In this document: positions 19,753 through 29,306 of the stretch, one piece after another
Numbering within the stretch: position 1 is the stretch's first letter
How the letters are laid out: the number at the start of each line of letters is the position of its first letter
Source of the DNA: Prevotella sp. CAG:1320
Lineage (GTDB): Bacteria; Bacteroidota; Bacteroidia; Bacteroidales; Bacteroidaceae
Assembly (NCBI GenBank): GCA_000435635.1
Contig: FR882149.1
Coordinates: 68,386 to 132,385 of the forward strand
Reading direction: 5' to 3'
Length of the DNA: 64,000 nt
Notes under the pieces: model-generated
The model's database searches: none
Told to the model about the DNA's origin: nothing
The model's input: the letters and a program-made list of their open reading frames with translations, nothing else
Made by a program: the position numbers and the translations under genes

Positions 19753-22700
19753 TTAGAAATTCAAATTGACACCGATGACAAACTGACGGCTCTTTGGGTA
19801 AGCGGAGTAGTCCACACCAGGAGTCAGGTTGGAGCGGCGCATGGTGGACACCTCGGGATCGAAACCTGTGTAGTCGGTGATACAGAACAGATTATAGCCC
19901 GTTACATAAAAGCGTACATTGCTGAGGTGAATCTTGTTCAAAACGGACTTCGGCAAGGTGTAGCCCAGCGTCAAGGTGTTTAAGCGCAAGAAGGAAGCGT
20001 CCTCCACGTAATAATCCGTCAAGACGTAACGCTCGGTGTAGGGAGACCACATGGTAGTGTTGGCATTGAGGGCTGCCAGCTCCTCGGCGTTATTCCAGTT
20101 CAAGAAGTTGCCATTTGCGTCGATGTTACTCCAACGGTTTCCATAGGCCATGTCACTCAACAAGTTACGGTAGCTATAACGGCTAGTGGTAGTCCACTCA
20201 ATGGCATTTGCGTTGTAGACATCGTTGCCGATGCTGAAATTAAAGCTTGCGCTCAGGTCAAATCCATAAGCACGGGCATTGATGTTGAAACCACCCGTTG
20301 CAACCGGATTGGTGTCGCCAATGATTTGGCGGTCAGCGGTAGTGATAACACCCGTCTTCTCTGCCTTTGTTTCCTTCAACTTCATGGTACCAGGCTGTAC
20401 ATAATCCAAGTTCAAGACATTACTGCAGTCCACAACACCATCTCTCAGCACCCAGTGGCCAGCGGCTTGCGAGGCAGCGATATCAAAGTCGGACACCTCG
20501 TAACGACCATCGCTCACATAGCCGAATATCTGGCCGATAGGCTCGCCCACCTTGATGATGAAGTCTTGGTCTATCTCGGTGGAAGCCCAATACGTGTTGA
20601 TGTTGTCGATGGATTGCAAGTCACCTAGGCTCTTCACCTTGTTCTTGTTGAAGCCTATGTTCGCTCCTACGCTGATGCCCCAATTCTTCTTGTTCACGAT
20701 ATCGTAATTCAAGGTAAGCTCGACACCCTTGTTCTCGGTCTCACCCATGTTACGATACTGGTAACTATAACCTGTACCAGCCACGGGATACTCGATGAGC
20801 AAGTCCTTGGTATTGTTCCAGTAGAGGTCTATCGTACCATTCAGCCTGCTGCGGAAGAGGCTGAAGTCCAGACCCAAGTTGCGAGTGTAAGTGGTCTCCC
20901 ATTTCAAGTCGGGATTGGCCATGTAGGTAGAGGGGGCTAAGATATTGTTGTAGCCGTTGATCCACTGGGAGGTGGTAGCCTCATAGAGCTGGGTGGTCAT
21001 GCCAGAGGGGATGTTGTTGTTACCGGCGGTACCATAGCTCAAGCGGAGCTTCAAGTCATCCAGCCAATTGCGGGTGGCATTCATGAACTTCTCTGAAGAG
21101 ATACGCCAAGCCACGGCCACGGAGGGGAAGAAACCCCAGCGGTTGTCCTCGGAGAACTTGGAGCTGCCATCGGCACGGAACGTGGCGGAAAGCAAGTACT
21201 TGCTGTCGTAGTCGTAGTTCACGCGGCCAAACCAAGAGAGCAAGATGTCATTGGGGCTATAAAAATTCTCAATCTCCAAGAAGGTGACACCCGGCATATT
21301 GGTGAGCCTCCAAGCGTCTGTCGCCGTGGTTCCCAAGGGGAATCCGCCAACAGTGTTGGTCAGGGTCTCGTTCTTTTGCAGGATATACTCATGGCCTGCC
21401 AATATGTTGAGGTGATGGAGACTTTCCTTGCCGAATATCCTTTGGAAGTCATAACTCAACGTGTTAGTGCTGCGTATCTTGGTACGCCACTGACGAGACA
21501 ACGTAACGGCAGGCTGTCCCTGGATATCCGCAGGCACGTTGTTGCGCACGTAGTAAACGGACTCGCCATAGAAGCGATCGCGGTCATATTTATAGGTATC
21601 GTATCCTATCTCTGCACGGAGCTTCAGGTCATCAATAATCTCCCAGGTCAATGCACCAGCCAAGTTCAACTGGTTGCGGCGACGCTTCTCGTCATTGTCA
21701 CGCAGGGCAGTCAACGGATTGTTGAAATAGGAGTTGGTGGTATCGTCGTCACCTGCGTCGGTCACGCCATTCACGGGGAACGGGGTGTACTGTATGGAGT
21801 AACGCAAACGCTTGTCGGTATTCAGTGTACTGCTGGTCTCGTTGGCACCCGCTCCGTTGATGTCGGTTTTGGACCAACGTGCCTGCATGTTGAAAGAGAG
21901 ACGCTTGTTGATCTTTCCGTTCAACTTCAGGCTCAGGTTGTCACGGCTGTAGTTGGACATCTCCATGATAGCCTTGTCGTCTATGTGGGCGTAGTTGAAA
22001 GAATATTTCAGCTTATCGCTACCGCCACTGATAGAGAGGTTATGGTTGAAAGTGGTGCCCGTACGACCGAAAGTGAGGTCTTGCCAGTCATTAGTGGCCA
22101 CGTTGTCGTAAAGATCTATATCACTATAGCTACCAAAGTGGGCGATATAGTCGTTTGCATTGCCATTGCGCAACCAGCTCAACTCATATTGCCACAGGGC
22201 GTAGTCCTTTGCGCTGAGCACGTCCATAGTGTTGGCCACTTTTTTCCAACTGTAGTATGCGTTGTAGTTGACACTCACTTTTCCCTCCTTGCCGCTCTTG
22301 GTAGTAACCAAGATCACACCATTAGCTCCACGGGAACCATAGATGGCAGTGGAGGAAGCGTCCTTCAACACTGTGATGTCCTCAATCTCGGAAGCGGCGA
22401 TGTCGTTGATAGACTCCACGGGGAAGCCGTCGACGATATACAGGGGGTCATTGCTCTGGGTGATGGAACCACCTCCACGCACACGCACAGTCAACTCCGC
22501 ATCAGGAGAACCTTCGGTAGTGGTAATCTGCACTCCGGCCATTTTACCGGTCAAAGCCTCTGCTACGTTGGCAACGGGGACAGCGTTCAGCTCTTCGCTG
22601 CCCACGGTAGCCACGGAACCAGTCAAATCTTTCTTTCTGACGGAGCCGTAACCGATGACCACCACGTCGTTCAGGCTCGTGGCCTCGTCTTCCATGGTGA

Positions 22701-22986
22701 TATTCACGGTACTCTTACCGGAAACGTTCACCGTTTGCGTCTTCATGCCGATGTAGGACACCGACAATTGGTTTTGGTTACCTTTCAGGGTAATGGAGAA
22801 ATTACCATCCAAGTCTGTCACCGAACCATTTCCTGTCACGCCGACTTCCATGATGGTGGCACCAATGATGGGCTCTCCCGTTGGGTCTACGACGGTACCT
22901 TTCACCGTCTGAGCACTTACGTTCGCCGCCAAGCATAGCATGAACGCAATAAGTGCTAATCGTACTTTTTCAAAATAGTTAGACAT
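19753..22986 (-). CDS. SusC/RagA family TonB-dependent outer-membrane transporter
   Basis: Imports oligosaccharides (or peptides) through the outer membrane using TonB energy. Signal peptide, then a carboxypeptidase-like beta-sandwich (VKGTVVDPTGEPIIGATI, residues 27-100), then the plug with the family signature DVVVIGYGSVRKKDLTGS and YGSRGANGVILVTTKSGK, then a 22-strand barrel ending with a terminal aromatic (VNLNF). 1077 residues is typical. First gene of a three-gene operon. The long antisense ORF within it (21376-22938) is a shadow. Confidence 0.96.
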   Translation of the reverse strand: MSNYFEKVRLALIAFMLCLAANVSAQTVKGTVVDPTGEPIIGATIMEVGVTGNGSVTDLDGNFSITLKGNQNQLSVSYIGMKTQTVNVSGKSTVNITMEDEATSLNDVVVIGYGSVRKKDLTGSVATVGSEELNAVPVANVAEALTGKMAGVQITTTEGSPDAELTVRVRGGGSITQSNDPLYIVDGFPVESINDIAASEIEDITVLKDASSTAIYGSRGANGVILVTTKSGKEGKVSVNYNAYYSWKKVANTMDVLSAKDYALWQYELSWLRNGNANDYIAHFGSYSDIDLYDNVATNDWQDLTFGRTGTTFNHNLSISGGSDKLKYSFNYAHIDDKAIMEMSNYSRDNLSLKLNGKINKRLSFNMQARWSKTDINGAGANETSSTLNTDKRLRYSIQYTPFPVNGVTDAGDDDTTNSYFNNPLTALRDNDEKRRRNQLNLAGALTWEIIDDLKLRAEIGYDTYKYDRDRFYGESVYYVRNNVPADIQGQPAVTLSRQWRTKIRSTNTLSYDFQRIFGKESLHHLNILAGHEYILQKNETLTNTVGGFPLGTTATDAWRLTNMPGVTFLEIENFYSPNDILLSWFGRVNYDYDSKYLLSATFRADGSSKFSEDNRWGFFPSVAVAWRISSEKFMNATRNWLDDLKLRLSYGTAGNNNIPSGMTTQLYEATTSQWINGYNNILAPSTYMANPDLKWETTYTRNLGLDFSLFRSRLNGTIDLYWNNTKDLLIEYPVAGTGYSYQYRNMGETENKGVELTLNYDIVNKKNWGISVGANIGFNKNKVKSLGDLQSIDNINTYWASTEIDQDFIIKVGEPIGQIFGYVSDGRYEVSDFDIAASQAAGHWVLRDGVVDCSNVLNLDYVQPGTMKLKETKAEKTGVITTADRQIIGDTNPVATGGFNINARAYGFDLSASFNFSIGNDVYNANAIEWTTTSRYSYRNLLSDMAYGNRWSNIDANGNFLNWNNAEELAALNANTTMWSPYTERYVLTDYYVEDASFLRLNTLTLGYTLPKSVLNKIHLSNVRFYVTGYNLFCITDYTGFDPEVSTMRRSNLTPGVDYSAYPKSRQFVIGVNLNF

Positions 22987-23039
22987 ACATTTATTTTATT
23001 AGATTAGTAATATCGTTAGGTTAGTCTGTTCAGTATTTG

Positions 23040-23047
23040 CAAATATA
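23040..23047 (-). promoter_or_regulatory. -7 box for the SusC operon
   Basis: Minus-strand TATATTTG, 53 bp upstream of the SusC ATG. A clear -33 TTTG is not present, compatible with activator-dependent expression. Confidence 0.5.
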
Positions 23048-23235
23048 GGTAATAATTTTGAAACATAAAAAGAAAACTATGGTTTTTTTTCGATTTTAAC
23101 AAAAAAAAGGGCGAAATTCCAGGCAAGCGCTTATACTCTACGTTACCTATTTCGTAACTACAAACATAGTCCATTAATTACGCACAATGATAAGTGTAAA
23201 ATCGCCACACTCGCCAAGAATCATTTACCCATGGG

Positions 23236-23318
23236 GAAAACAAGTTGTTTTGCCCTGCGATTTAACTTATTTTGCTTCACGAAATAACTTGTTTTGACTG
23301 ACAAAACAACTTGTCTTG
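23236..23318. repeat. Four-unit 22-bp-period palindromic array, AACAASTTGTT family
   Basis: Units centred at 23244, 23266, 23288 and 23310 (AAAACAAGTTGTTTTG, TTTAACTTATTTTG, GAAATAACTTGTTTTG, CAAAACAACTTGTCTTG), each exactly 22 bp from the next. It lies in the 599-bp gap 22987-23585 between the SusC gene and the GH57 gene. The gap also holds an (AT)n run near 23371-23390 and the palindromes TTTGAGA/TCTCAAA (23436-23452) and AGAGAGTCTCT (23463-23473). No gene is seen there. Confidence 0.88.
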
Positions 23319-23518
23319 AAATCCCGCACCCATTTAGGTGAGACCCTACGCTCTCCTGTTCCTCCCGCGCGTATATATATATATAATATGTAGACAAGTG
23401 CGGGCATAGTGCCGTTTTTTGATGCTTCCCATTCTTTTGAGAGAATCTCAAACACTCCGCTTAGAGAGTCTCTGGCGAACAAGCTAAAAGAAGAAACATG
23501 GCCCAACAAGCATATAAC

Positions 23519-23560
23519 AAAAGGGACGCGGCCACCAACAATGGTTTCCGCATCCCTTTT
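23519..23560 (-). terminator. Terminator of the glycogen operon
   Basis: Stem AAAAGGGATGCGG / CCGCGTCCCTTTT (13 bp, one mismatch or G-T pair), 26 bp past the GH57 stop; the 3' arm supplies the T run on the minus strand. Confidence 0.8.
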
Positions 23561-23585
23561 ATATTATCACCAATTATTGAAAAAT

Positions 23586-24959
23586 CTATTCCCCGGCAGC
23601 TTTCGCCTTGGCAGTTGTCTTGCGGACAGGCTTCTTGGCGGCTACCTTCTTGTTCGCTTCTTTCTCTATTTTCTCTATCTTGGCCTGCAAACGACTAATC
23701 TCCTTATCCTTCATCTCTATCTCGTCACCTTGATTCTTGATGGTAGTCAAGAGACTCTCCAGCTGCTCATTGTCTATCTCCTCAGGATAGAGATTGCGCA
23801 CGCGGGTGATGAAGTCGCCCAAGATATTCATGTAGTTGGTAAAGGCATCGAAAGGATTGCTATAGATGCCGCGATCAAGACCCACGCTGCTAGGCTTCGT
23901 AGTCATGAAGCGGAAGTTGTTGCTCGCTTGCAGGTAGTCCCAGTCTTGGCTGATGCGAGGGTCATTGGCTATGCGCACGCGGTCGGCCACGCTGTAGAGT
24001 TTGTTGAAAGCCTCTCGTTGCATGGGGTTACCCAGCCATGCGCTGACATCGCGTTCCTCGTCCACCCAGCTCAGGGTATCGGGCACGCTCAACGTATCTA
24101 TTGCCTGCATGGTATCGCACAATTCGGTTGGCGTAGCGAAACCTATACCTTTCTCCTTGGCGCAAATGGGCAAGGCCTTGATAAACTCCAGGATGTTGCT
24201 GGACAGCGGTTGGGCTATACCTAGCGCGGATAACTCCATGAAGATATTGATGACCTGCTCTTCCTGCGGGAAGGAAGCGATGCGGTTGATATAGTTGTCG
24301 GCAAAGAGAGGATAACCATCCCATGAGCTATCGTTGAAGCGCAGGGAGATATCGTCACTCAGCACGACATCACGCAACAAAAGCTTCAGGTTGGGCGCCA
24401 ACGCGCTGCTATAGATGTAGTGAGGGGACTTCCAGCCCAAGACATGCTTAGCGCCCTCGGTCAGCATACCCTTAAAGCCCATCTGGGCGGCTTGCAGGCC
24501 GATATCGTCGCTATAGATGAGAGAAGAGTTGCGAAGCACGGAAGGCTTCTGGCCGAAGTACTCCTCCATTTTCTCGCACTGCTTCTTCACGTCATACTCA
24601 AAGCATGCCTCGTTGGCCAGCGAGGAGAGGCCGTGGGAATAAGGCTCGGCCAAGAACTCCACGCAACCCGTCTCGTTCATCTGCTGCAACTTCTCTATGA
24701 CCTGGGGAGCATGGTTCTCCAACCGCTCTATACCCACGCCCGACAGCGAGAATGCCACCTTGAAGTAATCGCCATGCTCCTTAATCATGTCGTGAAGCGT
24801 ATTGAGGGCAGGCATGTAAGAACGCTCTACGATGTCGCCAATGGAACGTTCGTTCTCGTAGAGATCATAGTAATAATGGTCGGTACCGATATCAAAGAAA
24901 CGATACCGCTTGAGATGTATGATTTGATGTATCTCAAAATAAAGGCAAATCTTTTTCAT
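23586..24959 (-). CDS. GH57 alpha-amylase / 4-alpha-glucanotransferase-type enzyme
   Basis: Intracellular alpha-glucan-active enzyme of family 57 (457 residues, no signal peptide). The N-terminal YFEIHQIIHL matches the family HQP-type motif, and CVEFLAEPYSHGL holds the expected catalytic-nucleophile region; the acid/base Asp should be in the DDISLRFNDSSWDGYPL segment. The C-terminal 60 residues are a charged coiled coil ending in an Ala/Lys-rich tail, which may mediate assembly or binding. Last gene of a three-gene operon with a GT4 synthase and a debranching enzyme, so its job is probably glycogen remodelling. The exact activity (hydrolase, branching or transferase) is uncertain within GH57. 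Confidence 0.88.
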   Translation of the reverse strand: MKKICLYFEIHQIIHLKRYRFFDIGTDHYYYDLYENERSIGDIVERSYMPALNTLHDMIKEHGDYFKVAFSLSGVGIERLENHAPQVIEKLQQMNETGCVEFLAEPYSHGLSSLANEACFEYDVKKQCEKMEEYFGQKPSVLRNSSLIYSDDIGLQAAQMGFKGMLTEGAKHVLGWKSPHYIYSSALAPNLKLLLRDVVLSDDISLRFNDSSWDGYPLFADNYINRIASFPQEEQVINIFMELSALGIAQPLSSNILEFIKALPICAKEKGIGFATPTELCDTMQAIDTLSVPDTLSWVDEERDVSAWLGNPMQREAFNKLYSVADRVRIANDPRISQDWDYLQASNNFRFMTTKPSSVGLDRGIYSNPFDAFTNYMNILGDFITRVRNLYPEEIDNEQLESLLTTIKNQGDEIEMKDKEISRLQAKIEKIEKEANKKVAAKKPVRKTTAKAKAAGE

Positions 24960-24996
24960 GATGTTTAGCTATTTATATGTATGATATTCTATTTGA

Positions 24997-26265
24997 TTAT
25001 CTCCAGCCCAGGGTACGCTCATAGAGCTCACGTATCCAAAGCCCCACTTTCTCCCACGTAATGCGGTCTACCTCGGCCTTGCCCTCACGCTGCAGATAGT
25101 CGAAGAGGCTCTCGTTGTGGCAAATGCTATAGATGGCGTCTGCCAAAGCGTGAATGTCCCAGTAGTCCACCTTGATGCAATTGGTCAAAATCTCGGCGCA
25201 ACCACTCTGCTTGGAGATGATGGTGGGCGTTCCGCACTGCATGGCCTCCAAGGGAGAGATACCGAAAGGCTCACTCACGGAAGGCATCACGTAGACATCA
25301 GAGTCTTTCAGGCATTCATACACCTGCTTGCCGCGCATGAAACCAGGGAAGTGGAAGCGGTCCGCGATACCTCTTTCCGCCGCCAGGTATATCATCTGGT
25401 CCATCATGTCACCAGAGCCCGCCATGCAGAAACGCACGTGGCGACTGCGATGCAACACCATGTTTGCCGCCTCCACGAAATACTCGGGACCCTTTTGCAT
25501 GGTGATACGCCCCAGGAAGGTAACCACCTTCTCCTTGCCACGATGGTCGGGACGGGGAATGGCCTGCAATTCTTCCTTGAGCGGATATACGGCGTTATGC
25601 ACCGTAAACACCTTGCGGGGATCTTGGTGATACTGGTTGATAACCGTCTGGCGAGTCAACTCGGATACGCACATAATACAATCCGCGTGATCCATACCAT
25701 CTTTCTCAATGGAATAGACTGTTGGATTCACCTTGCCGCGACTGCGGTCGAAGTCAGTGGCATGCACGTGGATACACAAAGGTTTGCCGCTCACCTGCTT
25801 GGCATGGATTCCCGCCGGGAACGTCAACCAATCATGAGCGTGGATGATATCGAACTCCAAGGTGCGCGCCACCACTCCCGCGATAACGGAGTAGTTGTTG
25901 ATCTCGTCATGCAAGTTGCCTGGATAACCTCCCGCGAACTCCATGCATCCCAAATCATTGACGTGCATATAGTTGAAATCCGCGTAGATATGGTCGCGCA
26001 GGCGATAATACATATCTGGATCCATGATATTGCCCACCCTGCTCTTCACATAGTCATAGTTGACATCACGCCAAGCGATAGGCACGCAATTCATGGCGAT
26101 GATGTTAGCGGCAGAGCGGTCTTCGTCTCCAAAGGGTTTGGGCAAACAGAGCGTGATATCCATGTCGCCCTGGGCATGGAGTCCCTCCGTGATACCATAG
26201 TTAGCCGTGGCGAGTCCACCAAATACGTGAGGAGGATACTCCCATCCAAACATTAATACTTTCAT
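24997..26265 (-). CDS. Glycosyltransferase family 4, glycogen/starch synthase-like
   Basis: GT-B enzyme of 422 residues, probably the glucan chain-building enzyme of the operon. N-terminal FGWEYPPHVFGGLATANYG resembles the KxGGL nucleotide-binding loop of glycogen synthases; HAHDWLTFPAG is also shared. The C-terminal half has TFLGRITMQKGPEYF and the E-x7-E retaining motif EPFGISPLEAM. The ATG at 26265 is chosen because GGAGGAGG, a strong Shine-Dalgarno that is unusual in this phylum, ends about 7 bases upstream; the TTG two codons earlier overlaps that spacing. The upstream gene stops at 26280, directly before the ribosome-binding site. Confidence 0.88.
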   Translation of the reverse strand: MKVLMFGWEYPPHVFGGLATANYGITEGLHAQGDMDITLCLPKPFGDEDRSAANIIAMNCVPIAWRDVNYDYVKSRVGNIMDPDMYYRLRDHIYADFNYMHVNDLGCMEFAGGYPGNLHDEINNYSVIAGVVARTLEFDIIHAHDWLTFPAGIHAKQVSGKPLCIHVHATDFDRSRGKVNPTVYSIEKDGMDHADCIMCVSELTRQTVINQYHQDPRKVFTVHNAVYPLKEELQAIPRPDHRGKEKVVTFLGRITMQKGPEYFVEAANMVLHRSRHVRFCMAGSGDMMDQMIYLAAERGIADRFHFPGFMRGKQVYECLKDSDVYVMPSVSEPFGISPLEAMQCGTPTIISKQSGCAEILTNCIKVDYWDIHALADAIYSICHNESLFDYLQREGKAEVDRITWEKVGLWIRELYERTLGWR

Positions 26266-26279
26266 AGCCAATCCTCCTC

Positions 26280-28226
26280 CTATTTGTATTGATATTTCTC
26301 TAACATCTCCAGCGCACGCAATATCTCCGCCACGTTCATGGCAAAGGATATGGCTCCACGCCCCTGGAAGGGCGGATTGCCGTCATAGAGTTCACTGATG
26401 GTGCCCAAGCAGTTGGACAACATCTCGTCTTCATATCCCACCATCTGGCGCTCCAAGAAGCTGAGACGGGTACGCTTATAAAGCTTCAAGCTGGCCTCCA
26501 CGTAGAAACCGCCCAGCCAAGGCCACGCCGTACCTTGATGGTAAGCGTAGTCGCGTTGCACTTGTGGACCCACATAGATAGGATTGTAACCTCCGCTCTT
26601 CGGGGAAAGGGAGCGCAACCCCTTAGGGGTCAGCAACTCGCGGGTACACATATCGAGAATATTCTTCTTTTGCTCTTGTGTCAAAGGAGAGTAATCGAAG
26701 GCAACAGGGAAAATCATGTTGGGCCTCACGCTCCAATCCACATAGCCATTGTCCACGTAGTCGTAAAGGTATCCATACTCATTGAGGAAAGTGGAGATAA
26801 AAGACTTCTGGGCCAGCTCGGCACGCGCCTTGAGCTCTTCAGCCTTGTCATGCGCTCCGCCAGCCTCGGCCATCATGCCGCAGAAGCAAAGCGCGTTATA
26901 CCACAATGCGTTAAACTCCACGATATAACCCGTACGGGGAACCACGGGACGACCATTGGCCATAGAGTTCATCCACGTGCAAGGCTTCTCACGGCCTTCC
27001 GCGTAGACCAACCCGTTCTCTTTCAGCCTCAAATTGGGATGCTTGTTGGCGATGATGAAGTCCATCAAGTCTATCAGCAACTTGAAATATCTCTGCAGAC
27101 AAGCTTCGTTGCCCGCTTCCTTGGCATACTGCTGCAAAGTCCAGATACACCACAAGGGGACATCAGGCTGTTCTATCTCCGCCATATACGTGGCCTGGGG
27201 CTTTCCCTCCATGAAGAGGCGCAAAGCCCTCTCCGCAGTGCTCATCACCAGATGGAAGTAGTCGTCCTCCTCGATGGAAAGCGTAAGGCCAGGCAAGGCG
27301 ATAAACGTATCGCGCGCACGGCACTTAAACCATGGATAACCAGCCAGGATATAACGGTCATCATTCTTCTCGCGACGATGGAACTGATGGGCCGCGTTCA
27401 CCAAGCAATGGAAGAAATTGTCCCGGGGATTGCGTTGTGCCACCTCGTCATCGAAAAGAGCTTTCAGCTGCCTTGTCTTTATCTCGGAGGTGGAAGCGGC
27501 GAACACGATGCTCTCGCCCTTTTTGATAGGCATCTCAAAGTAACCTGGCACATAGAGATCCTCGTTGCAGGCATAGCCTCGTTCCTGCTCCTTGGGGTAC
27601 TCCACGCCACGATACCAATCGGGCTGGAAGACGAACTCATTCTTGCGCGAGAACTGCATATAAAGCTCTGGGTAGCCTGCGTACATGCGTGTCTTTATGC
27701 CATTATCCACGGTCTGATACTCCTTGCTGGCCACGCCATTCTCAAAAGTGAACTGCCTTACGCTACGGAAAGCCAGGAACGGCCGGAAGCGAAGCGTGGT
27801 GGCCGAGTGAGCATCCACCAACGTGTAACGTATCAAGATGCGATCCTCATAATGCTGGAAGACCACCTCTTTCTTGAGGATGACACCACCCACACGATAG
27901 AGGGTAGTGGGCACTTTGTCACAATCAAACTCACGGATGTACTTGTGACCCTTTGGGCTGTAGTTGTTGCCCTGATACTTATGCAAGCCAAGGTTGAACT
28001 CTGCACCATGCTGTATCACCGTCACGTCGAGGGAGCTCAACAGGACGTGGTTCTCGTCATCCAATTCGGGAACGGGAACTACGAGCAGGCCATGGTACTT
28101 ACGCGTATTGCAATCCACGATAGTGGAACACGAATAAGCCCCTGAGCGATTGGTGCGAAGCAATTCCTTGGGCAAGGATTCTTGCAAGTTGGTCATCAGA
28201 GCCTTTTCAAATCGTAAATAACTCAT
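26280..28226 (-). CDS. Glycogen debranching enzyme (amylo-alpha-1,6-glucosidase type)
   Basis: Removes alpha-1,6 branch stubs from glycogen. Residues 20-240 form the N-terminal bacterial/archaeal-type domain (RTNRSGAYSCSTIVDCNTRKYHGLLV). Residues 270-640 form the (alpha/alpha)6 catalytic barrel (AGYPWFKCRARDTFIALPGL, QQYAKEAGN, GTAWPWLGGFY), as in GH133/GDE_C proteins. 648 residues is normal. First gene of the glycogen operon, with its own consensus promoter. Cytosolic (no signal peptide). Confidence 0.92.
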   Translation of the reverse strand: MSYLRFEKALMTNLQESLPKELLRTNRSGAYSCSTIVDCNTRKYHGLLVVPVPELDDENHVLLSSLDVTVIQHGAEFNLGLHKYQGNNYSPKGHKYIREFDCDKVPTTLYRVGGVILKKEVVFQHYEDRILIRYTLVDAHSATTLRFRPFLAFRSVRQFTFENGVASKEYQTVDNGIKTRMYAGYPELYMQFSRKNEFVFQPDWYRGVEYPKEQERGYACNEDLYVPGYFEMPIKKGESIVFAASTSEIKTRQLKALFDDEVAQRNPRDNFFHCLVNAAHQFHRREKNDDRYILAGYPWFKCRARDTFIALPGLTLSIEEDDYFHLVMSTAERALRLFMEGKPQATYMAEIEQPDVPLWCIWTLQQYAKEAGNEACLQRYFKLLIDLMDFIIANKHPNLRLKENGLVYAEGREKPCTWMNSMANGRPVVPRTGYIVEFNALWYNALCFCGMMAEAGGAHDKAEELKARAELAQKSFISTFLNEYGYLYDYVDNGYVDWSVRPNMIFPVAFDYSPLTQEQKKNILDMCTRELLTPKGLRSLSPKSGGYNPIYVGPQVQRDYAYHQGTAWPWLGGFYVEASLKLYKRTRLSFLERQMVGYEDEMLSNCLGTISELYDGNPPFQGRGAISFAMNVAEILRALEMLEKYQYK

Positions 28227-28322
28227 AGTTGTATATTAAGGTTATAATATTCCATCACGGGCAAGACGCACACACGAGAAATTCGCGTGCCCAAAAGAAT
28301 GGGTATCTTGCCAAGGTGCTTT

Positions 28323-28353
28323 CAAAGTTACTGATTAATTGGAAAACCGCAAA
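28323..28353 (-). promoter_or_regulatory. Promoter of the glycogen operon
   Basis: Minus-strand TTTG (28353-28350), 19 bp, TAACTTTG (28330-28323). The leader to the ATG at 28226 would be about 90 nt. Confidence 0.65.
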
Positions 28354-28446
28354 ATATTCTTGCCTTTTTTTCAAGAAAAACAATAAAAAGCGCATTGGCG
28401 CACATAAAAAACACACACATTTACGATAATTTAACGGAAAATTCGC

Positions 28447-28454
28447 TATCTTTG
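28447..28454 (+). promoter_or_regulatory. -7 box of the Crp/Fnr gene
   Basis: TATCTTTG, 22 bp before the ATG at 28476; it rules out the upstream in-frame ATG at 28395. Confidence 0.6.
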
Positions 28455-28475
28455 CGCACGAAAGCAAGAATTCAA

Positions 28476-29189
28476 ATGGCAATGAACCCAGCCTCCAAAA
28501 ATCGCATAGACAAGGAGATGGCCATTAGGGAATTTACTCAGCTGTGGGATCCCATAGGCCAAGACGACATCACGCTGCTGCGCCAGCATATCGAGTTAAT
28601 ACGCCTCAAGGACAAACAAGTTATTTTCGAGGAAACAGAAACGCCCACCAGGGTAATGTGCCTGATGAGCGGCAAGATAAAAGTGTTCAAGGAAGGCCCC
28701 CTGGGCAAGCGGCAAATCATACGGATCATGAAGCCGATGGACTTCTTTGGCTTTAGGGCTCCCTTCGCGGGGGAAGACCACCGCACGGGAACCATGACCC
28801 TGGAGAGCTGTGTCATCGCCACCATTCCAGTTGAAGTCATGAAAGACATCATGCGCCGCAACTTCTCCGTCTCCAAATTCTTTATCCAGGAACTAAGCTA
28901 TCATTTGGGGCAAGTGGAAGAGCGCGCCATTTCCCTTATCCAGAAGCACTTGCGCGGAAGGCTCGCCGACACCCTGCTCTTTATCAAAGACAACTACGGC
29001 ATGGACGAAGACAACGTCTTGGAAGTATCACTCAGCAGGGAAGACATGGCCTCCCTGGCCAACATGACCACCAGCAATGCCATACGCACCCTGTCCACCT
29101 TCGCCAGCGAGGGGCTGATAGCCACCAACGGAAGGCGCATCAAGCTCCTGGACCCGGAGAAGCTACGCCACATCTCCCACCAGGGATAA
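28476..29189 (+). CDS. Crp/Fnr family transcriptional regulator
   Basis: Cyclic-nucleotide-binding-fold sensor (residues about 20-130: LKDKQVIFEETETP and LMSGKIKVFKEGPLGKRQI), dimer helix (SVSKFFIQELSYHLGQVEER), and a C-terminal winged helix with LSREDMASLANMTTSNAIRTLSTFASEG. No N-terminal cysteine cluster as in oxygen-sensing Fnr, and the cAMP-contact residues are not conserved, so the signal is unknown. 237 residues from the ATG at 28476. It diverges from the glycogen operon over 249 bp and may control it; that is inference from position only. Confidence 0.9.
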   Translation: MAMNPASKNRIDKEMAIREFTQLWDPIGQDDITLLRQHIELIRLKDKQVIFEETETPTRVMCLMSGKIKVFKEGPLGKRQIIRIMKPMDFFGFRAPFAGEDHRTGTMTLESCVIATIPVEVMKDIMRRNFSVSKFFIQELSYHLGQVEERAISLIQKHLRGRLADTLLFIKDNYGMDEDNVLEVSLSREDMASLANMTTSNAIRTLSTFASEGLIATNGRRIKLLDPEKLRHISHQG

Positions 29190-29224
29190 GCCCAAACCCC
29201 ACTTGGAAGGTTTACCCCAAATCG

Positions 29225-29272
29225 CATTAGACCGCCCAAGGTTCTTTTCACTTTCTTGCGCGCGGCCCAACA
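29225..29272. repeat. 48-bp dispersed repeat, copy 1
   Basis: Begins CATTAGACCGCCCAAGG, followed by a C/T-rich stretch and CTTTCTTGCG. Near-identical text occurs at 57689-57739. Both copies lie just downstream of a plus-strand regulator gene (Crp/Fnr here, WYL there). Confidence 0.7.
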
Positions 29273-29306
29273 AACCTATGTTCTGCAGCAAATAACCCTA
29301 TATCCG

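Noticed and set aside
21376..22938. 520-residue antisense ORF across the SusC gene
   Set aside because: Shadow frame of a highly conserved coding strand.
26535..28145. 536-residue antisense ORF across the debranching enzyme gene
   Set aside because: Shadow frame; the minus-strand product has clear family motifs.
28395..28475. N-terminal extension of the Crp/Fnr gene
   Set aside because: The -7 box TATCTTTG at 28447 lies inside it, so the ATG at 28476 is used.
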